Source: Ramlibacter sp. (GTDB lineage: Bacteria > Pseudomonadota > Gammaproteobacteria > Burkholderiales > Burkholderiaceae_C). Taken from it: DNA of 49,622 nt. This document shows, piece by piece, positions 36,593 through 47,481 of this stretch. Every line of letters begins with the position of its first letter. Within the stretch, counting starts at the first letter, position 1. The notes below the pieces were generated by a model, which saw only the letters and a list, made by a program, of their open reading frames with translations, had not been told where the DNA came from and ran no database searches. Location: assembly GCA_013815685.1 (NCBI GenBank), contig JACDFR010000028.1:1-49622 (forward strand). Direction: 5' to 3'. The position numbers and the translations under genes are program-made.

Positions 36593-37747
36593 CTACGGGC
36601 TGAAGAAGCCGCGCAGTTTGTCGGCCCAGCTTTCCTCGGTGGGTGAATGCTTTGGACCGCCTTTTTTGAGCGCCTCGTCCAACTCCTTGAGCAGCTTGCG
36701 CTGGTGTTCGGTCAGCTTCACCGGCGTTTCGACCGCTATGTGGCAATACAGGTCACCCGGATAGCTGGAACGCACGCCCTTGATGCCCTTGCCGCGCAAG
36801 CGGAACTGCTTGCCCGCCTGGGTTCCTTCGGGAATGTCGATCGCGGCCTTTCCTTGCAGCGTCGGCACCTCGATTTCGCCCCCCAGGGCGGCGCGGGTGA
36901 AACTGATCGGCACCACGCAATGCAGGTCATCGCCCTCGCGCTCGAAGATGTCGTGCTTCTTGAGCCGGATCTCGATGTACAGGTCCCCCGGCGGGCCGCC
37001 GTTGGTGCCCGGCTCACCGTTGCCGGCGCTACGGATGCGCATGCCGTCGTCGATGCCGGCAGGGATCTTTACTTCCAGCGTTTTTTGCTTCTTCAAGCGG
37101 CCCTGGCCATGGCAACTGGGGCAGGGCTCGGGAATGATCTTGCCCGTGCCGCGGCAGTGCGGGCACGTCTGCTGTACGCTGAAGAAGCCCTGGCGCATCT
37201 GCACGACGCCCTGGCCATTACAGGTGCTGCATGTCTTGGCCTGCGTGCCGGGCTTGGCGCCGCTGCCGCGGCAGGTGTCGCAGCCTTCCCATGAAGGAAT
37301 GCGTATCTGCGCTTCCTTGCCCAGCGCGGCTTCCCCCAACGTGATCTCCATGGCGTACGACAGATCGCCGCCACGAAAGACCTGCCTGCCGCCGCGCGCG
37401 CCGGCGCCGGCGCCCGCGCGCTGCTGGCCGAAAATATCGCCGAAGATGTCGCCGAAGGCTTCGGCGAAGCCGCCGAAGCCTTCGGCGCCCGGGCCACCCG
37501 GACCGCGCATGTTCGGGTCGACACCCGCATGGCCGTACTGGTCGTACGCCGCGCGCTTCTCGGCATTCGACAGCATTTCGTACGCTTCCTTGGCCTCCTT
37601 GAACTTGGCTTCCGCGCCCTTGTCCTCACCCTGGTTGCGGTCCGGGTGGAACTTCATCGCGAGCTTGCGGTAAGCCTTCTTGATTTCTTCGTCCGAAGCG
37701 TTCTTGGGAACGCCGAGGATTTCGTAATAGTCTCTTTTGGTGGCCAT
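36593..37747 (-). CDS. dnaJ: chaperone protein DnaJ
   Basis: 384 residues. J domain with the HPD motif ([11 protein letters not shown], near residue 33), Gly/Phe-rich linker (about 75-130), four zinc CxxCxGxG repeats ([32 protein letters not shown]), and the C-terminal substrate domain. Co-chaperone stimulating DnaK ATPase. It starts 35 bp after the dnaK stop. Confidence 0.97.
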   Translation of the reverse strand: MATKRDYYEILGVPKNASDEEIKKAYRKLAMKFHPDRNQGEDKGAEAKFKEAKEAYEMLSNAEKRAAYDQYGHAGVDPNMRGPGGPGAEGFGGFAEAFGDIFGDIFGQQRAGAGAGARGGRQVFRGGDLSYAMEITLGEAALGKEAQIRIPSWEGCDTCRGSGAKPGTQAKTCSTCNGQGVVQMRQGFFSVQQTCPHCRGTGKIIPEPCPSCHGQGRLKKQKTLEVKIPAGIDDGMRIRSAGNGEPGTNGGPPGDLYIEIRLKKHDIFEREGDDLHCVVPISFTRAALGGEIEVPTLQGKAAIDIPEGTQAGKQFRLRGKGIKGVRSSYPGDLYCHIAVETPVKLTEHQRKLLKELDEALKKGGPKHSPTEESWADKLRGFFSP

Positions 37748-37782
37748 CGTTATCTAGGGGTGGTTCGGTGCGGCGCCCGGGG

Positions 37783-39735
<1,953 letters not shown>

Positions 39736-39830
39736 GTTGCTTCTCCTTGCTTTGTGGCCCTTGAGCCAATTCAGATTCGGTCTGTGATGCTGTGTGCGTT
39801 ACTTGTGGATAAGCTGTGTGGTTTCAAGCT

Positions 39831-40406
39831 CTATTTCGCGGCGGCCACGGTCACCAGGGCCGGGCGCAGTACGCGATCGGCGATCAGGTAGCCTTTTTGG
39901 AGGACGCTCACCACGGTGTTGGCATCCTGTGTGGATTCAGGGGGTAACGGCACCACCGAAATGGCCTGGTGCTGGTGCGGATCGAACCTGGCGCCGGCGG
40001 CGGGGTCGATCTCCAGCACCTTGTTGCGCTCCAGCGCGCTCTTGAGCTGGCGCAGCGTCACCTGGGAGCCTTCGCGCACTTGCTCCGGCGTGGCGTCCCT
40101 GATGGCGAGGCCGGCTTCCAGGCTGTCGACGACGGCCAGCATGCTGTCGGCAAAGCTTTCGACGGCAAACTTGCGTGCCTTGGAAATCTCGTCGTCGGCG
40201 CGGCGACGGATGTTCTGCATCTCGGCCTGCGCCCGCAGGACCTGTTCGGCCAGTTCCGCGTTCTTCGCTTGCAGCGAAGCCAGCTCGGCCTGGGCCTGGT
40301 GGAGGGCGTCCGCGTCGTCGGCAGCCTGGGCCGCTTCTTTTTCCTCAGGGCTCGCTTGCTGTGGCAAGGGCTCGAGCGTGGGTTCGATCCGGGTCGTTTC
40401 GGGCAT
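39831..40406 (-). CDS. grpE: nucleotide exchange factor GrpE
   Basis: 191 residues. Acidic, Gln-rich N-terminus and a long coiled coil ([20 protein letters not shown]) precede the signature [19 protein letters not shown] and the C-terminal beta domain ending in [23 protein letters not shown] 40406 is chosen; ten extra residues would be added by an upstream codon but the sigma-32-like promoter fits ATG 40406. Confidence 0.95.
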   Translation of the reverse strand: MPETTRIEPTLEPLPQQASPEEKEAAQAADDADALHQAQAELASLQAKNAELAEQVLRAQAEMQNIRRRADDEISKARKFAVESFADSMLAVVDSLEAGLAIRDATPEQVREGSQVTLRQLKSALERNKVLEIDPAAGARFDPHQHQAISVVPLPPESTQDANTVVSVLQKGYLIADRVLRPALVTVAAAK

Positions 40407-40438
40407 GTTTCTTGGCTGGGAATGTGGGCTGCGCAACA

Positions 40439-40465
40439 GCTTGGGGCCCCTAAGCCCTTTTCAAG
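40439..40465 (-). promoter_or_regulatory. sigma-32 (heat-shock) promoter for grpE-dnaK-dnaJ
   Basis: On the minus strand CTTGAAA, 12 bp spacer, CCCCAAGC, close to the sigma-32 consensus CTTGAAA-N11-16-CCCCATNT, 32 bp before the grpE ATG. Confidence 0.75.
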
Positions 40466-40480
40466 GCAGGGGCAAACGCT

Positions 40481-40770
40481 TCAATCCAAAAAAGACGCCG
40501 GCAGCCCCGATGCCGAGTCGTCCGCCCATCGATTGAGCGGCTTTAGGTACTTGATGAGCTCCAGGCCGGCGGTGGTCAGAAAATAGCCCGCATCCCCGAG
40601 CTCTACCAGTCCAGCTTCGCGCACCTCCTTGATCCGGCCGCTCATTACGGAAGGGGAGATGGGATCGGCGCCGGCGCGCAGCAAGCGAAAGCTCTGCGGA
40701 TGGCCATCGCGCAGTTCCCACGGCAGTCGCAGGCTGCCACGCCGTCCAGCAGTTCGAGCAGCGCTATCAC
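40481..40770 (-). pseudogene. HxlR-like winged-helix regulator, frameshifted
   Basis: The C-terminal part (SVMSGRIKEVREAGLVE, then GYFLTTAGLELIKYLKPLNRW) is in the frame ending at 40481, and RLPWELRDGHPQSFRLL joins it upstream. The N-terminus (VIALLELL) is in another frame; adding one G in CTGCTGGACGG (about 40745-40755) gives the HxlR-typical LLELLGRRGSLRLPWELRDG. It is paralogous to the regulator at 42862-43179 (RDGHAQTFRLL, RIKELREAGLVS). Either broken or carrying a sequence error. Confidence 0.65.
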
Positions 40771-40908
40771 AGCTGATCGAACTGCTGATGCTGGCCGGCT
40801 GGTACCACGCGATCAGCTATGTTTGCAACGCCACCGGTGTTCCCCTGGAATCGTGGGGCGCGCGCTGGCAGCGTTAAAGTTCGTTTTTCATCGCACTGGA
40901 GGCCAGGC

Positions 40909-41295
40909 ATGGCAAGACGGCTCATCAGTTCGGGTTCCACCTTCGAGCAGGACATCGGCTACTCGCGCGCCGTTGTCGATGGGGACTGGGTGTTCGTCTC
41001 GGGCACCACCGGTTTCGACTACGCCAGCATGACCATCGCACCGGACGTGGTGGCCCAGGCCGAGCAGTGCATGAAGAACATCTCGCATGCGCTGGAACAG
41101 GCGGGCTCCAGCCTGCGCGACGTGGTACGCGTCACCTATGTCTTGCCCAAGGCTGAGGAATTCGAGGCGTGCTGGCCGGTTCTGCGCAAATACTTCGGCG
41201 AGATACGCCCGGCCGCAATGATGATCTCGGCCGGCTTGGCCGATACCCGTATGCGCATCGAAATCGAGGTGACCGCCCGCAAGCAGTCGGCGTGA
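40909..41295 (+). CDS. RidA (YjgF/YER057c/UK114) family protein
   Basis: 128 residues. ATG 40909 has GGAGG 6 bp upstream. Rid motifs: GDWVFVSGTTGFDY, then QAEQCMKNISHALEQAGSSLRDVVRVTYVL and the final PAAMMISAGLADTRMRIEIEVTA with the family Arg and Glu of the active-site pocket (here in RMRIEIE). Rid proteins hydrolyse reactive enamines/imines from PLP enzymes, or act on related intermediates. The single gene lies between the broken regulator and the FKBP gene. Confidence 0.92.
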   Translation: MARRLISSGSTFEQDIGYSRAVVDGDWVFVSGTTGFDYASMTIAPDVVAQAEQCMKNISHALEQAGSSLRDVVRVTYVLPKAEEFEACWPVLRKYFGEIRPAAMMISAGLADTRMRIEIEVTARKQSA

Positions 41296-41303
41296 CCTGG
41301 CCT

Positions 41304-41654
41304 TCAGTGCGCGTCGAGCAGCTCGACGTCGAACTTGAGCGTGGCGTTCGGGGGAATCACGCCGCCGGCGCCGCGCGAGCCGTAGCCCAGTTCGGGCGGA
41401 ATGATCAGCGTGCGCTTGCCACCGATCTTCATGCCGGCGACGCCTTCGTCCCAGCCCTTGATCACCATACCGGCACCCAGCGAGAAAGCGAAGGGATCGT
41501 TGCGGTCCACGCTGGAATCGAACTTGGCGCCTTGTACGCCGTCGGTGTAGAGCCAGCCGGTGTAGTGCACGTGCACATGCTGTCCCGGCTTGGCTTCGGC
41601 GCCGCCGCCCGCGGTGGTGTCTTCGTACTGCAGTCCGGAAGGGGTGGTGATCAT
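41304..41654 (-). CDS. FKBP-type peptidyl-prolyl cis-trans isomerase
   Basis: 116 residues, the single-domain cytoplasmic class. Conserved residues VHYTGWL, KFDSS, FSLGAGMVIKGWDEGVAGMKIGG, LIIPPELGYG and the final FDVELLD match active FKBPs. It follows the FAH-family gene (35 bp gap) on the same strand and converges with ridA at 8 bp. Confidence 0.95.
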   Translation of the reverse strand: MITTPSGLQYEDTTAGGGAEAKPGQHVHVHYTGWLYTDGVQGAKFDSSVDRNDPFAFSLGAGMVIKGWDEGVAGMKIGGKRTLIIPPELGYGSRGAGGVIPPNATLKFDVELLDAH

Positions 41655-41689
41655 GGAATGTCCTTGCGATTGAAAGAAAATGGACGCGC

Positions 41690-42865
41690 TCAGCGCAGCA
41701 GGCCGCGCCGGGCCAGGTCGCGCATCAGGGCGCCGATGCCGTACGTCCAGGGCGCGGCCCTGTCGCTGGTATTCACGCGATTGGCCAGTGTACCCAGGCG
41801 TTGGGTCGAAACCGTAACCGAGTCTCCGACGACATGGGTGAAGCCCTGGCCAGGGCCATGCCGGTCCTGGGTGGGGGCGAACATCGAGCCGAGAAACAGC
41901 ATGAAGCCATCCGGATACTGGTGGTTGGGCCCGGTCGCCTGGGCCACCAGGTCGAGCGGGTCGCGGCTGATCTTCGAGAGCGAGCTGGTGCCGTGCATGG
42001 CGAAGCCTTCGGCGCCCGTGACCGTCATGGACAATTCGGTGCGGCGAACGTCGTCGATGCCGAAGTGCGGGTCGAAGAGGCGAATGAAAGGGCCGATGGC
42101 GCAACTCGCGTTGTTGTCCTTCGCCTTTCCCAGCAGCAGGGCGCTTCGGCCTTCGAAATCGCGCAGATTCACGTCGTTGCCGAGGGCAGCGCCGACCGTC
42201 TCGCCGAAGCTGTTCACGGCCAGAACGATTTCAGGCTCGGGATTGTTCCACGCGCTTCCCGGGTGGATGCCCACTTCCGCACCGGTGCCCACGGCGCTCA
42301 TGGGCTGCGATTTGGTGAAGATTTCGGCGTCCGGGCCGATGCCGACCTCGAGGTACTGCGACCAGATTCCCTGGGCGATCAGCACTTCCTTCAGCCGCGC
42401 CGCTTCCGCCGAGCCCGGCCGCACGGCGCTCAGGTTGTCGCCGATCACCGCCACGACCGCGGCGCGCACGGCCTCGGCCCGGCTCGCATCGCCGCGCGCC
42501 TGCTCCTCGATGACGCGCTCGAGCATGGAAGCGACGAAAGTCACTCCGGCCGCCTTGATCGCTTGCAGGTCGCAGGGCGCAAGGAACCAGGGCCGCGCCG
42601 CGTCGCGGGCGTCGAACGCGCTGTTGGCGAGCACCTCTTCGGTCGAGGCGATGCGCCGGGCGGCGTGGCCGCGCATCGCTTCGGGCAGCGCCCGCAGCTC
42701 CAGCAATTCGCTGCATGTGGCGGCCAGCGGCGACAGGTCATAGATACCGGCGGCCAGCACCTGGACCAGGACCGGACCCGTTCCTTCGATGTGGATGCGG
42801 CCGACCAGCAGGGCGCGGTCGACGTCGGCGGGCAGCGCCACGCGGGGATCCAGGTGATCTTTCAT
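41690..42865 (-). CDS. fumarylacetoacetate hydrolase (FAH) family protein, long form
   Basis: 391 residues. ATG 42865 overlaps the regulator stop (ATGA). FAH-fold metal region GPDAEIFTKSQPMSAVGTGA (Glu ligands in the E-I-F-T-K-S segment) and VGIHPGSAWNNPEPEIVLAVNSFG, GAALGNDVNLRDFEG follow the COG3970 pattern. This group includes 2-keto-3-deoxy-sugar-acid dehydratases, so sugar-acid or aromatic ring-fission product hydrolysis are the options; I cannot choose. It is the target gene of the HxlR-like regulator. Confidence 0.85.
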   Translation of the reverse strand: MKDHLDPRVALPADVDRALLVGRIHIEGTGPVLVQVLAAGIYDLSPLAATCSELLELRALPEAMRGHAARRIASTEEVLANSAFDARDAARPWFLAPCDLQAIKAAGVTFVASMLERVIEEQARGDASRAEAVRAAVVAVIGDNLSAVRPGSAEAARLKEVLIAQGIWSQYLEVGIGPDAEIFTKSQPMSAVGTGAEVGIHPGSAWNNPEPEIVLAVNSFGETVGAALGNDVNLRDFEGRSALLLGKAKDNNASCAIGPFIRLFDPHFGIDDVRRTELSMTVTGAEGFAMHGTSSLSKISRDPLDLVAQATGPNHQYPDGFMLFLGSMFAPTQDRHGPGQGFTHVVGDSVTVSTQRLGTLANRVNTSDRAAPWTYGIGALMRDLARRGLLR

Positions 42866-43179
42866 GGGACAGTTTTTTTCCTGGCTTGGCTCGCTACCCA
42901 TTTGGACGCGAAAGCCGGTAGTTCATTCATGCGTTTGAGCAGGTCCAGGCCCGATGGCGTGACGAGGTAGCCGTCGCTGCCGTGACTGACGAGACCCGCT
43001 TCGCGCAATTCCTTGATGCGGGTATTGAGCGTATTGGGCGTGATGCCCCCCACACTGTCTTGCAGCAGGCGGAAGGTTTGCGCATGGCCATCGCGCAGGG
43101 CCCACAGCACGCGGATCGCGTAGCGCGACTCCAGCAGCCCGAGCAGCTGGCCGATGGCGGCATTCTCCTTCGAACTCAT
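42862..43179 (-). CDS. HxlR-like winged-helix regulator
   Basis: 105 residues. N-terminal ENAAIGQLLGLLESRYAIRV with LWALRDGHAQTFRLL, the recognition part TPNTLNTRIKELREAGLVS, and the wing GYLVTPSGLDLLKRM. It is co-transcribed with and translationally coupled to the FAH gene. A CTGCTAT-N7-ATAGCAG dyad 62 bp upstream is a probable binding site. Confidence 0.8.
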   Translation of the reverse strand: MSSKENAAIGQLLGLLESRYAIRVLWALRDGHAQTFRLLQDSVGGITPNTLNTRIKELREAGLVSHGSDGYLVTPSGLDLLKRMNELPAFASKWVASQARKKTVP

Positions 43180-43241
43180 GCGCTGTTCTCCTCGAGGCCG
43201 TTATTCTTTTCGAACGGCGGGGAACGCAGTGTACGCATATC

Positions 43242-43262
43242 CTGCTATACAAACAATAGCAG
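43242..43262. promoter_or_regulatory. dyad CTGCTAT-N7-ATAGCAG, operator candidate
   Basis: Exact 7-bp inverted arms around 7 bp, between the MarR stop (43279) and the start of the HxlR-like gene (43179), i.e. upstream of the HxlR-like/FAH operon. Good candidate for autoregulation. Confidence 0.5.
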
Positions 43263-43278
43263 CACGCGTAAAAAAAAC

Positions 43279-43731
43279 CTACAGGTAAATTTTTCGCAGC
43301 AGCCTGATCAACGTGCGGGTTTCGCCCGTCGAAAGCCGGGCCGCGACCTGCGCTTCCAGTTCAGCCGCGGTCCGTTCGGCGTCGCGCATGAGTTTCTGGC
43401 CGCCGGGCGTGAGGTGCAGCCCCACCGCGCGCCCGTCGCGCGGATGAGGCTTGCGGTGGATCAGTTCGCGCTTTTCCAGTGCGTTGACCATTCCCACCAG
43501 GTTGGGGGGCAGGATGGCCAGCGTGGTGCACAGCTGGCGCGATGTAATGCCGGCGTTGTGCGTGATGAGCGACAGTACGGAGAAATCCACCGGCCGCAAC
43601 TTGTAGACGGCCATGCGCTGCAGGAAAACCTCGATGACGGACAGCGCCGCCCGGCGCGCGTTGTAGCCGATCAGGCTTTCCAGGTAGCTGGCGTCGACCT
43701 GGTCGACTGCGGGCGTGGACTTGGCCGTCAT
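43279..43731 (-). CDS. MarR family regulator, candidate hydroxycinnamate repressor
   Basis: 150 residues; start ATG 43731. Winged helix: YKLRPVDFSVLSLITHNAGIT, SRQLCTTLAILPPNLVGMVNALEKRELIHR, wing PHPRDGRAVGLHLTPGG. MarR-type repressors (FerC, CouR, PhdR) govern ferulate and coumarate genes and are derepressed by the hydroxycinnamoyl-CoA; this one is last in the strand of genes with feruloyl-CoA synthase. Its probable operator is the dyad at 47430-47456. The gene follows the Bug receptor by 11 bp. Confidence 0.85.
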   Translation of the reverse strand: MTAKSTPAVDQVDASYLESLIGYNARRAALSVIEVFLQRMAVYKLRPVDFSVLSLITHNAGITSRQLCTTLAILPPNLVGMVNALEKRELIHRKPHPRDGRAVGLHLTPGGQKLMRDAERTAAELEAQVAARLSTGETRTLIRLLRKIYL

Positions 43732-43742
43732 TCGCGCGGCGA

Positions 43743-44732
43743 TCAGGAATCTGCAGTGAACCCGATCTTCTTGACCAGCGGACCCCAGCGGGTGTGCTCG
43801 TCCTTCTGGCTCTTCTCCATTTCGGCGGGCGTGGACCCCTGCGCCACCAGGCCCATCACCCCCAGCGAGTCGATCACGCTCTTGTCCTTCAGCGCCGCGT
43901 TGATGGCGGCGTTCGCATTCGCGACCACATTGGCGGGCGTCTTGGCGGGCGCGTAGAAGCCGAACCATTCTTCCGTGGTCAACTCGGGGAAGCCCTGTTC
44001 AGCGTAGGTGGCGACGTCCGGGGTGAAAGGCGTGCGCTTCGCGCCCGAGGTCGCCAGGATGCGCACCTTGCCCGCCTTGTGGTTGGCCAGTGCGTCGCCC
44101 GTTGGCGTGGACGTCGAGGCCAGCGTGCCCCCGATCATGTCGGCCACGGCGGGCAGGGACCCCCGATAGGGTACATGCTTGAGCTCGACGCCGTTATTGA
44201 TGCTGAGCAAGGCGACCAGGAAGTGGGGTGTCGAGCCGGCAGCGGGCGAACCGTAGTTGGCATCCTTCGGGTTGGCCTTGGCCCAGGCGAGGTAGTCCTT
44301 GACGGTCTTCACTGTGGCCGGAACCAGCGGTCCCACGGCCAGCGCATGCGTCATCAGCGCGCCCATGGACACCGGCACGAAGTCCTTGAACGGGTCGTAG
44401 GCGAGTTTGCTGTAGATGTGCGGATAAATCGACATGCAGGAGTAAGGCGTCAGCAGCAAGGTTGCGCCGTCGGGCGGTGCGGCCTTGACGACCTCGCAGG
44501 CAATGCGGCCACCCGCGCCGGGCTTGTTCTCCACCACGCCCGCGTTCTTCGCGTAGGGCGTGCCGCCGATCTTCTCCGCAACCCGGCGGCTGGTGCTGTC
44601 CGCTGTGCCCCCGGCCGGGAAGCCATTGATGATCTTCACCGCATCGAAAGCCTGTGCGAACGCGGCGAGCGGGAAGGCGCCGAATGCGGCGATCGAAGCG
44701 GCGGACTGCATGAAGTGGCGGCGAGTGGTCAT
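43743..44732 (-). CDS. tripartite tricarboxylate transporter substrate-binding protein (Bug family)
   Basis: 329 residues from ATG 44732 with AGGAG 8 bp upstream. The signal peptide has a Tat-like twin Arg (TTRRHFMQSAAS...AAFA). Bug signatures: INGFPAGGTADSTSR, VVENKPGAGGRIACE, GSPAAGSTPHF, LKHVPYRGSLPAVADMIGG. Periplasmic receptor. Located 29 bp after the feruloyl-CoA synthase gene. No TctA/TctB membrane partners are in the window, so it is an orphan receptor, as is common in Burkholderiales. Likely ligand: an aromatic acid. Confidence 0.92.
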   Translation of the reverse strand: MTTRRHFMQSAASIAAFGAFPLAAFAQAFDAVKIINGFPAGGTADSTSRRVAEKIGGTPYAKNAGVVENKPGAGGRIACEVVKAAPPDGATLLLTPYSCMSIYPHIYSKLAYDPFKDFVPVSMGALMTHALAVGPLVPATVKTVKDYLAWAKANPKDANYGSPAAGSTPHFLVALLSINNGVELKHVPYRGSLPAVADMIGGTLASTSTPTGDALANHKAGKVRILATSGAKRTPFTPDVATYAEQGFPELTTEEWFGFYAPAKTPANVVANANAAINAALKDKSVIDSLGVMGLVAQGSTPAEMEKSQKDEHTRWGPLVKKIGFTADS

Positions 44733-44760
44733 GGATGTCTCCTGTTGAAAGCGATGGGTT

Positions 44761-46632
44761 CTAGCAGAGTGCGGGCTGAGGCTGGAGAGTGAATGGCAGG
44801 GCTCCCGCATGCAGCGCATCGACCAGGGCCTCGCGGTGCTTGAGCACGGCGCCCTGGTTGATGGAGCCCTTGTCGGTGACCTCGCCCTTGTCGATCGACG
44901 GCGGCGCGTGCATCAGGTGCAGCCGGGCGACCCGGGTCGCGCTGCCGGTGGCGCTGGCGGCCAGCGCATTGACGACCTTCTGGAAATGGGCCTGGACCGC
45001 AGCGCTTTCCAGCACCTGCTTCAGCGCCGTGTCGTGCGGCAGGCCCGCGAGCTTGCGCACAGCCGCCGTCGGGAAGATGAGCGCACCGACCTCCTTGAGG
45101 TCGATGCCGGTGATCACAGCGTCCTGCACGTAAGGGGCGCCCGCGGCGATGATCTTGCCGCGCAGCGGCCCCACGCTGACGAAGGTGCCGGTGGCGAGCT
45201 TGAAGTCCTCGGCGATACGACCGTCGAACCTCAGGCCCTGGTGCACGTCGTTCTCGTCGATCCACTGTACGGCGTCGCCGGTGCAGAAAAAACCCTCTTC
45301 GTCGAAGCACTCTTTAGACGCTTCCTCATTGCGCCAGTAGCCCGGCGCGATGTTGGGGCCCTTGTAGCGCACCTCGGTCTTTCCCTCGACAGGCACCAGC
45401 TTGAGCTCGAGCCCGGGCGTGGGCACGCCCAGGTACCCCGCCTTGACGTGGGGGTTGGTGATGAAAACCGCGAAGGGGGAGGACTCGGTCATGCCGAGGC
45501 CTGTGCCCATGACGATGCGCTCTCCGATTTCGCGCTCCTGAACCTCGTGCAGGGTGTCCCACACCGGCTGCGCCAATGCCGCCCCGGCATAAAAGAACAT
45601 GCGCACGCGCGACAGCAGGTTGCGCCGCAGCGCATCGTCGGTCTTCATGGCGTTGGCGATGGCTTCGAAGCCCGTGGGGACGTTGAAGTAAACGGTGGGC
45701 GCGATCTCTCGCAAGTTGCGCAGTGTCTCGGCCATGAGCGCGGGGACCGGCTTGCCATCGTCGATGTACAGCGTGCCGCCGTTGTAGAGCGTCAGGCCGA
45801 AGTTGTGGTTGCCGCCGAACGTGTGGTTCCAGGGAAGCCAGTCGACCAGCACCGGCGGCTCTTCGGTCAGCACCGGCATGGATTGACGCATCTGCTGCTG
45901 GTTGGCGCACCACATGCCGTGGGTGTTGATCACCGCCTTGGGCAGCTTGGTCGAGCCGGAAGTGAAGAGAAACTTGACGATGGTGTCGGGCCCGGTCGCC
46001 CGCATGGCAGCGTCAACCGCCGGCGTGGCATCCGCGGCAAGCAGACCAGCGAACGGCGTGGTCTTGCGGCCTTCGATTGCGCCGGCGGCCAGCACCACCT
46101 CGGCGTCGGGCGCTACGGCCGCGGCGATGGCTTTTCCGTAGCGCGCGCCATCCGCGGCAAAGACCAGCCCAGGCGTCAGCGTGCCCAGGACATGGCGAAG
46201 CTTGTCGTAGTCCTGGCTCACCGTGGAGTAGGCCGGCGACACGGGGCAGTAAGGCACGCCCGCATAGATGCAGCCCAGCGCCAGCATCGCATGCTCGAGG
46301 TCGTTCTCGCTCAGGATGGCGACGGGCCGCTGCGCGTTGAGCCCGCGGTCGAGCAGGGCCTGGCCGATGCGTCGCGCGCTGTCCAGCGCCTCGCTGAACG
46401 ACACATGCCGCCACGAGCCGGTCGTGCCGTCGGCGTTCTTGCTGCGGCGGGCCATGAAGCTGCGATCTGGCGCGGCTTCGGCCCAATGCACCAGGCGGTC
46501 GGTGATTCGCAATGCGTGCTTGCCCAGCGGCTGCTCGGCTTTCATGTAGCGCATGCCTCCCGTACCGTCGCGCATGGCCACGCGCGTGACGCCGAATTTC
46601 AGCGGACGGTATTTCGGGGCAGTGGCATTCAT
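44761..46632 (-). CDS. feruloyl-CoA synthase (acyl-adenylate ligase)
   Basis: 623 residues, the expected size for Fcs (about 610-630). ATP motif FLFTSGSTKLPKAVINTHGMW, the A5-type GTGLGMTESSPF, and the motif FDGRIAEDFKLATGTFVSVGP, which replaces the usual GRxKD/IKRxG region and is characteristic of feruloyl-CoA synthases. The C-terminal SINQGAVLKHREAL is also family-typical. It activates ferulate, p-coumarate or caffeate with ATP and CoA. ATG 46632 starts 4 bp after the crotonase stop. Confidence 0.9.
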   Translation of the reverse strand: MNATAPKYRPLKFGVTRVAMRDGTGGMRYMKAEQPLGKHALRITDRLVHWAEAAPDRSFMARRSKNADGTTGSWRHVSFSEALDSARRIGQALLDRGLNAQRPVAILSENDLEHAMLALGCIYAGVPYCPVSPAYSTVSQDYDKLRHVLGTLTPGLVFAADGARYGKAIAAAVAPDAEVVLAAGAIEGRKTTPFAGLLAADATPAVDAAMRATGPDTIVKFLFTSGSTKLPKAVINTHGMWCANQQQMRQSMPVLTEEPPVLVDWLPWNHTFGGNHNFGLTLYNGGTLYIDDGKPVPALMAETLRNLREIAPTVYFNVPTGFEAIANAMKTDDALRRNLLSRVRMFFYAGAALAQPVWDTLHEVQEREIGERIVMGTGLGMTESSPFAVFITNPHVKAGYLGVPTPGLELKLVPVEGKTEVRYKGPNIAPGYWRNEEASKECFDEEGFFCTGDAVQWIDENDVHQGLRFDGRIAEDFKLATGTFVSVGPLRGKIIAAGAPYVQDAVITGIDLKEVGALIFPTAAVRKLAGLPHDTALKQVLESAAVQAHFQKVVNALAASATGSATRVARLHLMHAPPSIDKGEVTDKGSINQGAVLKHREALVDALHAGALPFTLQPQPALC

Positions 46633-46636
46633 GGTT

Positions 46637-47410
46637 TCAAGCTTTCTGGACCTTGTTGGCGCGGCCTTCGAGGAAATCCTTGACTCGGCTCTTGGCTTCA
46701 GGCGCGCTCTGGGCAATGGCAGCCATCAGCGCCTCGGTGAGGAAGCCCTGGTCGGACGGCTGCTCGGCGATGCGGGGCAGGGCATGCATCAGCGCATAGT
46801 TGGTCAGCGGTGCGTTCTGCGCCACCAGCTGGGCCAGCTCGAATGCCTTGTCGAAGGCCTGGCCCTGCGGAACGAGGTATTGGGCGAAGCCGATGCGCTC
46901 GCCATCCTGCGCGTTGTACACGCGGCCGGTGAGCATCATGTCGGCCATGCGGGCCGCGCCTATCAGCCGCGGAATGCGCACCGCGCCACCGCCGCCGACG
47001 AAGATGCCGCGCGAGCCTTCAGGCAGCGCGTAGAACGTGGATTCGTCGGCCACGCGGATGTGGCAGGCGCTGGCCAGCTCAAGGCCGCCGCCGACCACGG
47101 CACCGTGCAAGGCGGCGACGACCGGCACGGGCCCGTATTGCACGCACTCCAGGGCCGCGTGCCACATGCGCGAGTGATGCAGGCCCTGGCCGGCGTCCCG
47201 CTCCTTGAGTTCGGACAGGTCCAGGCCGGCGCAGAAGTGCTCGCCTTCGCCATCGAGCACGGCTGCACGCACGGTATCGGGAAGGTTCTCGAAGACGTTG
47301 CGTACGCCCAGGATGAGATCGTCGCTCAATGCATTGCGCTTGGCGGGACGGCTCAGCCGCACCACTGCCACAGCGTCGCGGATCTCGAGATGGATGTCTT
47401 TATGGCTCAT
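46637..47410 (-). CDS. crotonase family enzyme (probable hydroxycinnamoyl-CoA hydratase)
   Basis: 257 residues from ATG 47410. Oxyanion segments GEHFCAGLDLSEL and ALHGAVVGGGLELASACHIR carry the first catalytic Glu; ALPEGSRGIFVGGGGAVRIPR carries the second, so both are present, unlike the 14192 protein. Together with Fcs it should hydrate feruloyl-CoA or an analogue. Whether it also cleaves it to vanillin (as HCHL) or feeds a beta-keto pathway is undecided; the amidohydrolase across the promoter favours the second. Confidence 0.85.
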   Translation of the reverse strand: MSHKDIHLEIRDAVAVVRLSRPAKRNALSDDLILGVRNVFENLPDTVRAAVLDGEGEHFCAGLDLSELKERDAGQGLHHSRMWHAALECVQYGPVPVVAALHGAVVGGGLELASACHIRVADESTFYALPEGSRGIFVGGGGAVRIPRLIGAARMADMMLTGRVYNAQDGERIGFAQYLVPQGQAFDKAFELAQLVAQNAPLTNYALMHALPRIAEQPSDQGFLTEALMAAIAQSAPEAKSRVKDFLEGRANKVQKA

Positions 47411-47429
47411 GGGGGTTTCGCGAAGTGGA

Positions 47430-47456
47430 TTGATTATGGTTATCAACGATAATCAA
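47430..47456. promoter_or_regulatory. nested dyad operator between the two hydroxycinnamate transcription units
   Basis: TTGATTAT-N11-ATAATCAA (exact 8-bp arms) with an inner TTATC-N3-GATAA dyad on the minus strand, 20 bp before the crotonase ATG and 57 bp before the amidohydrolase ATG. Position and AT-rich palindromy match MarR-family operators; the locus MarR protein is the natural binder. Confidence 0.65.
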
Positions 47457-47481
47457 TCAAAGCCTGCCGCGCCAGTACTTT

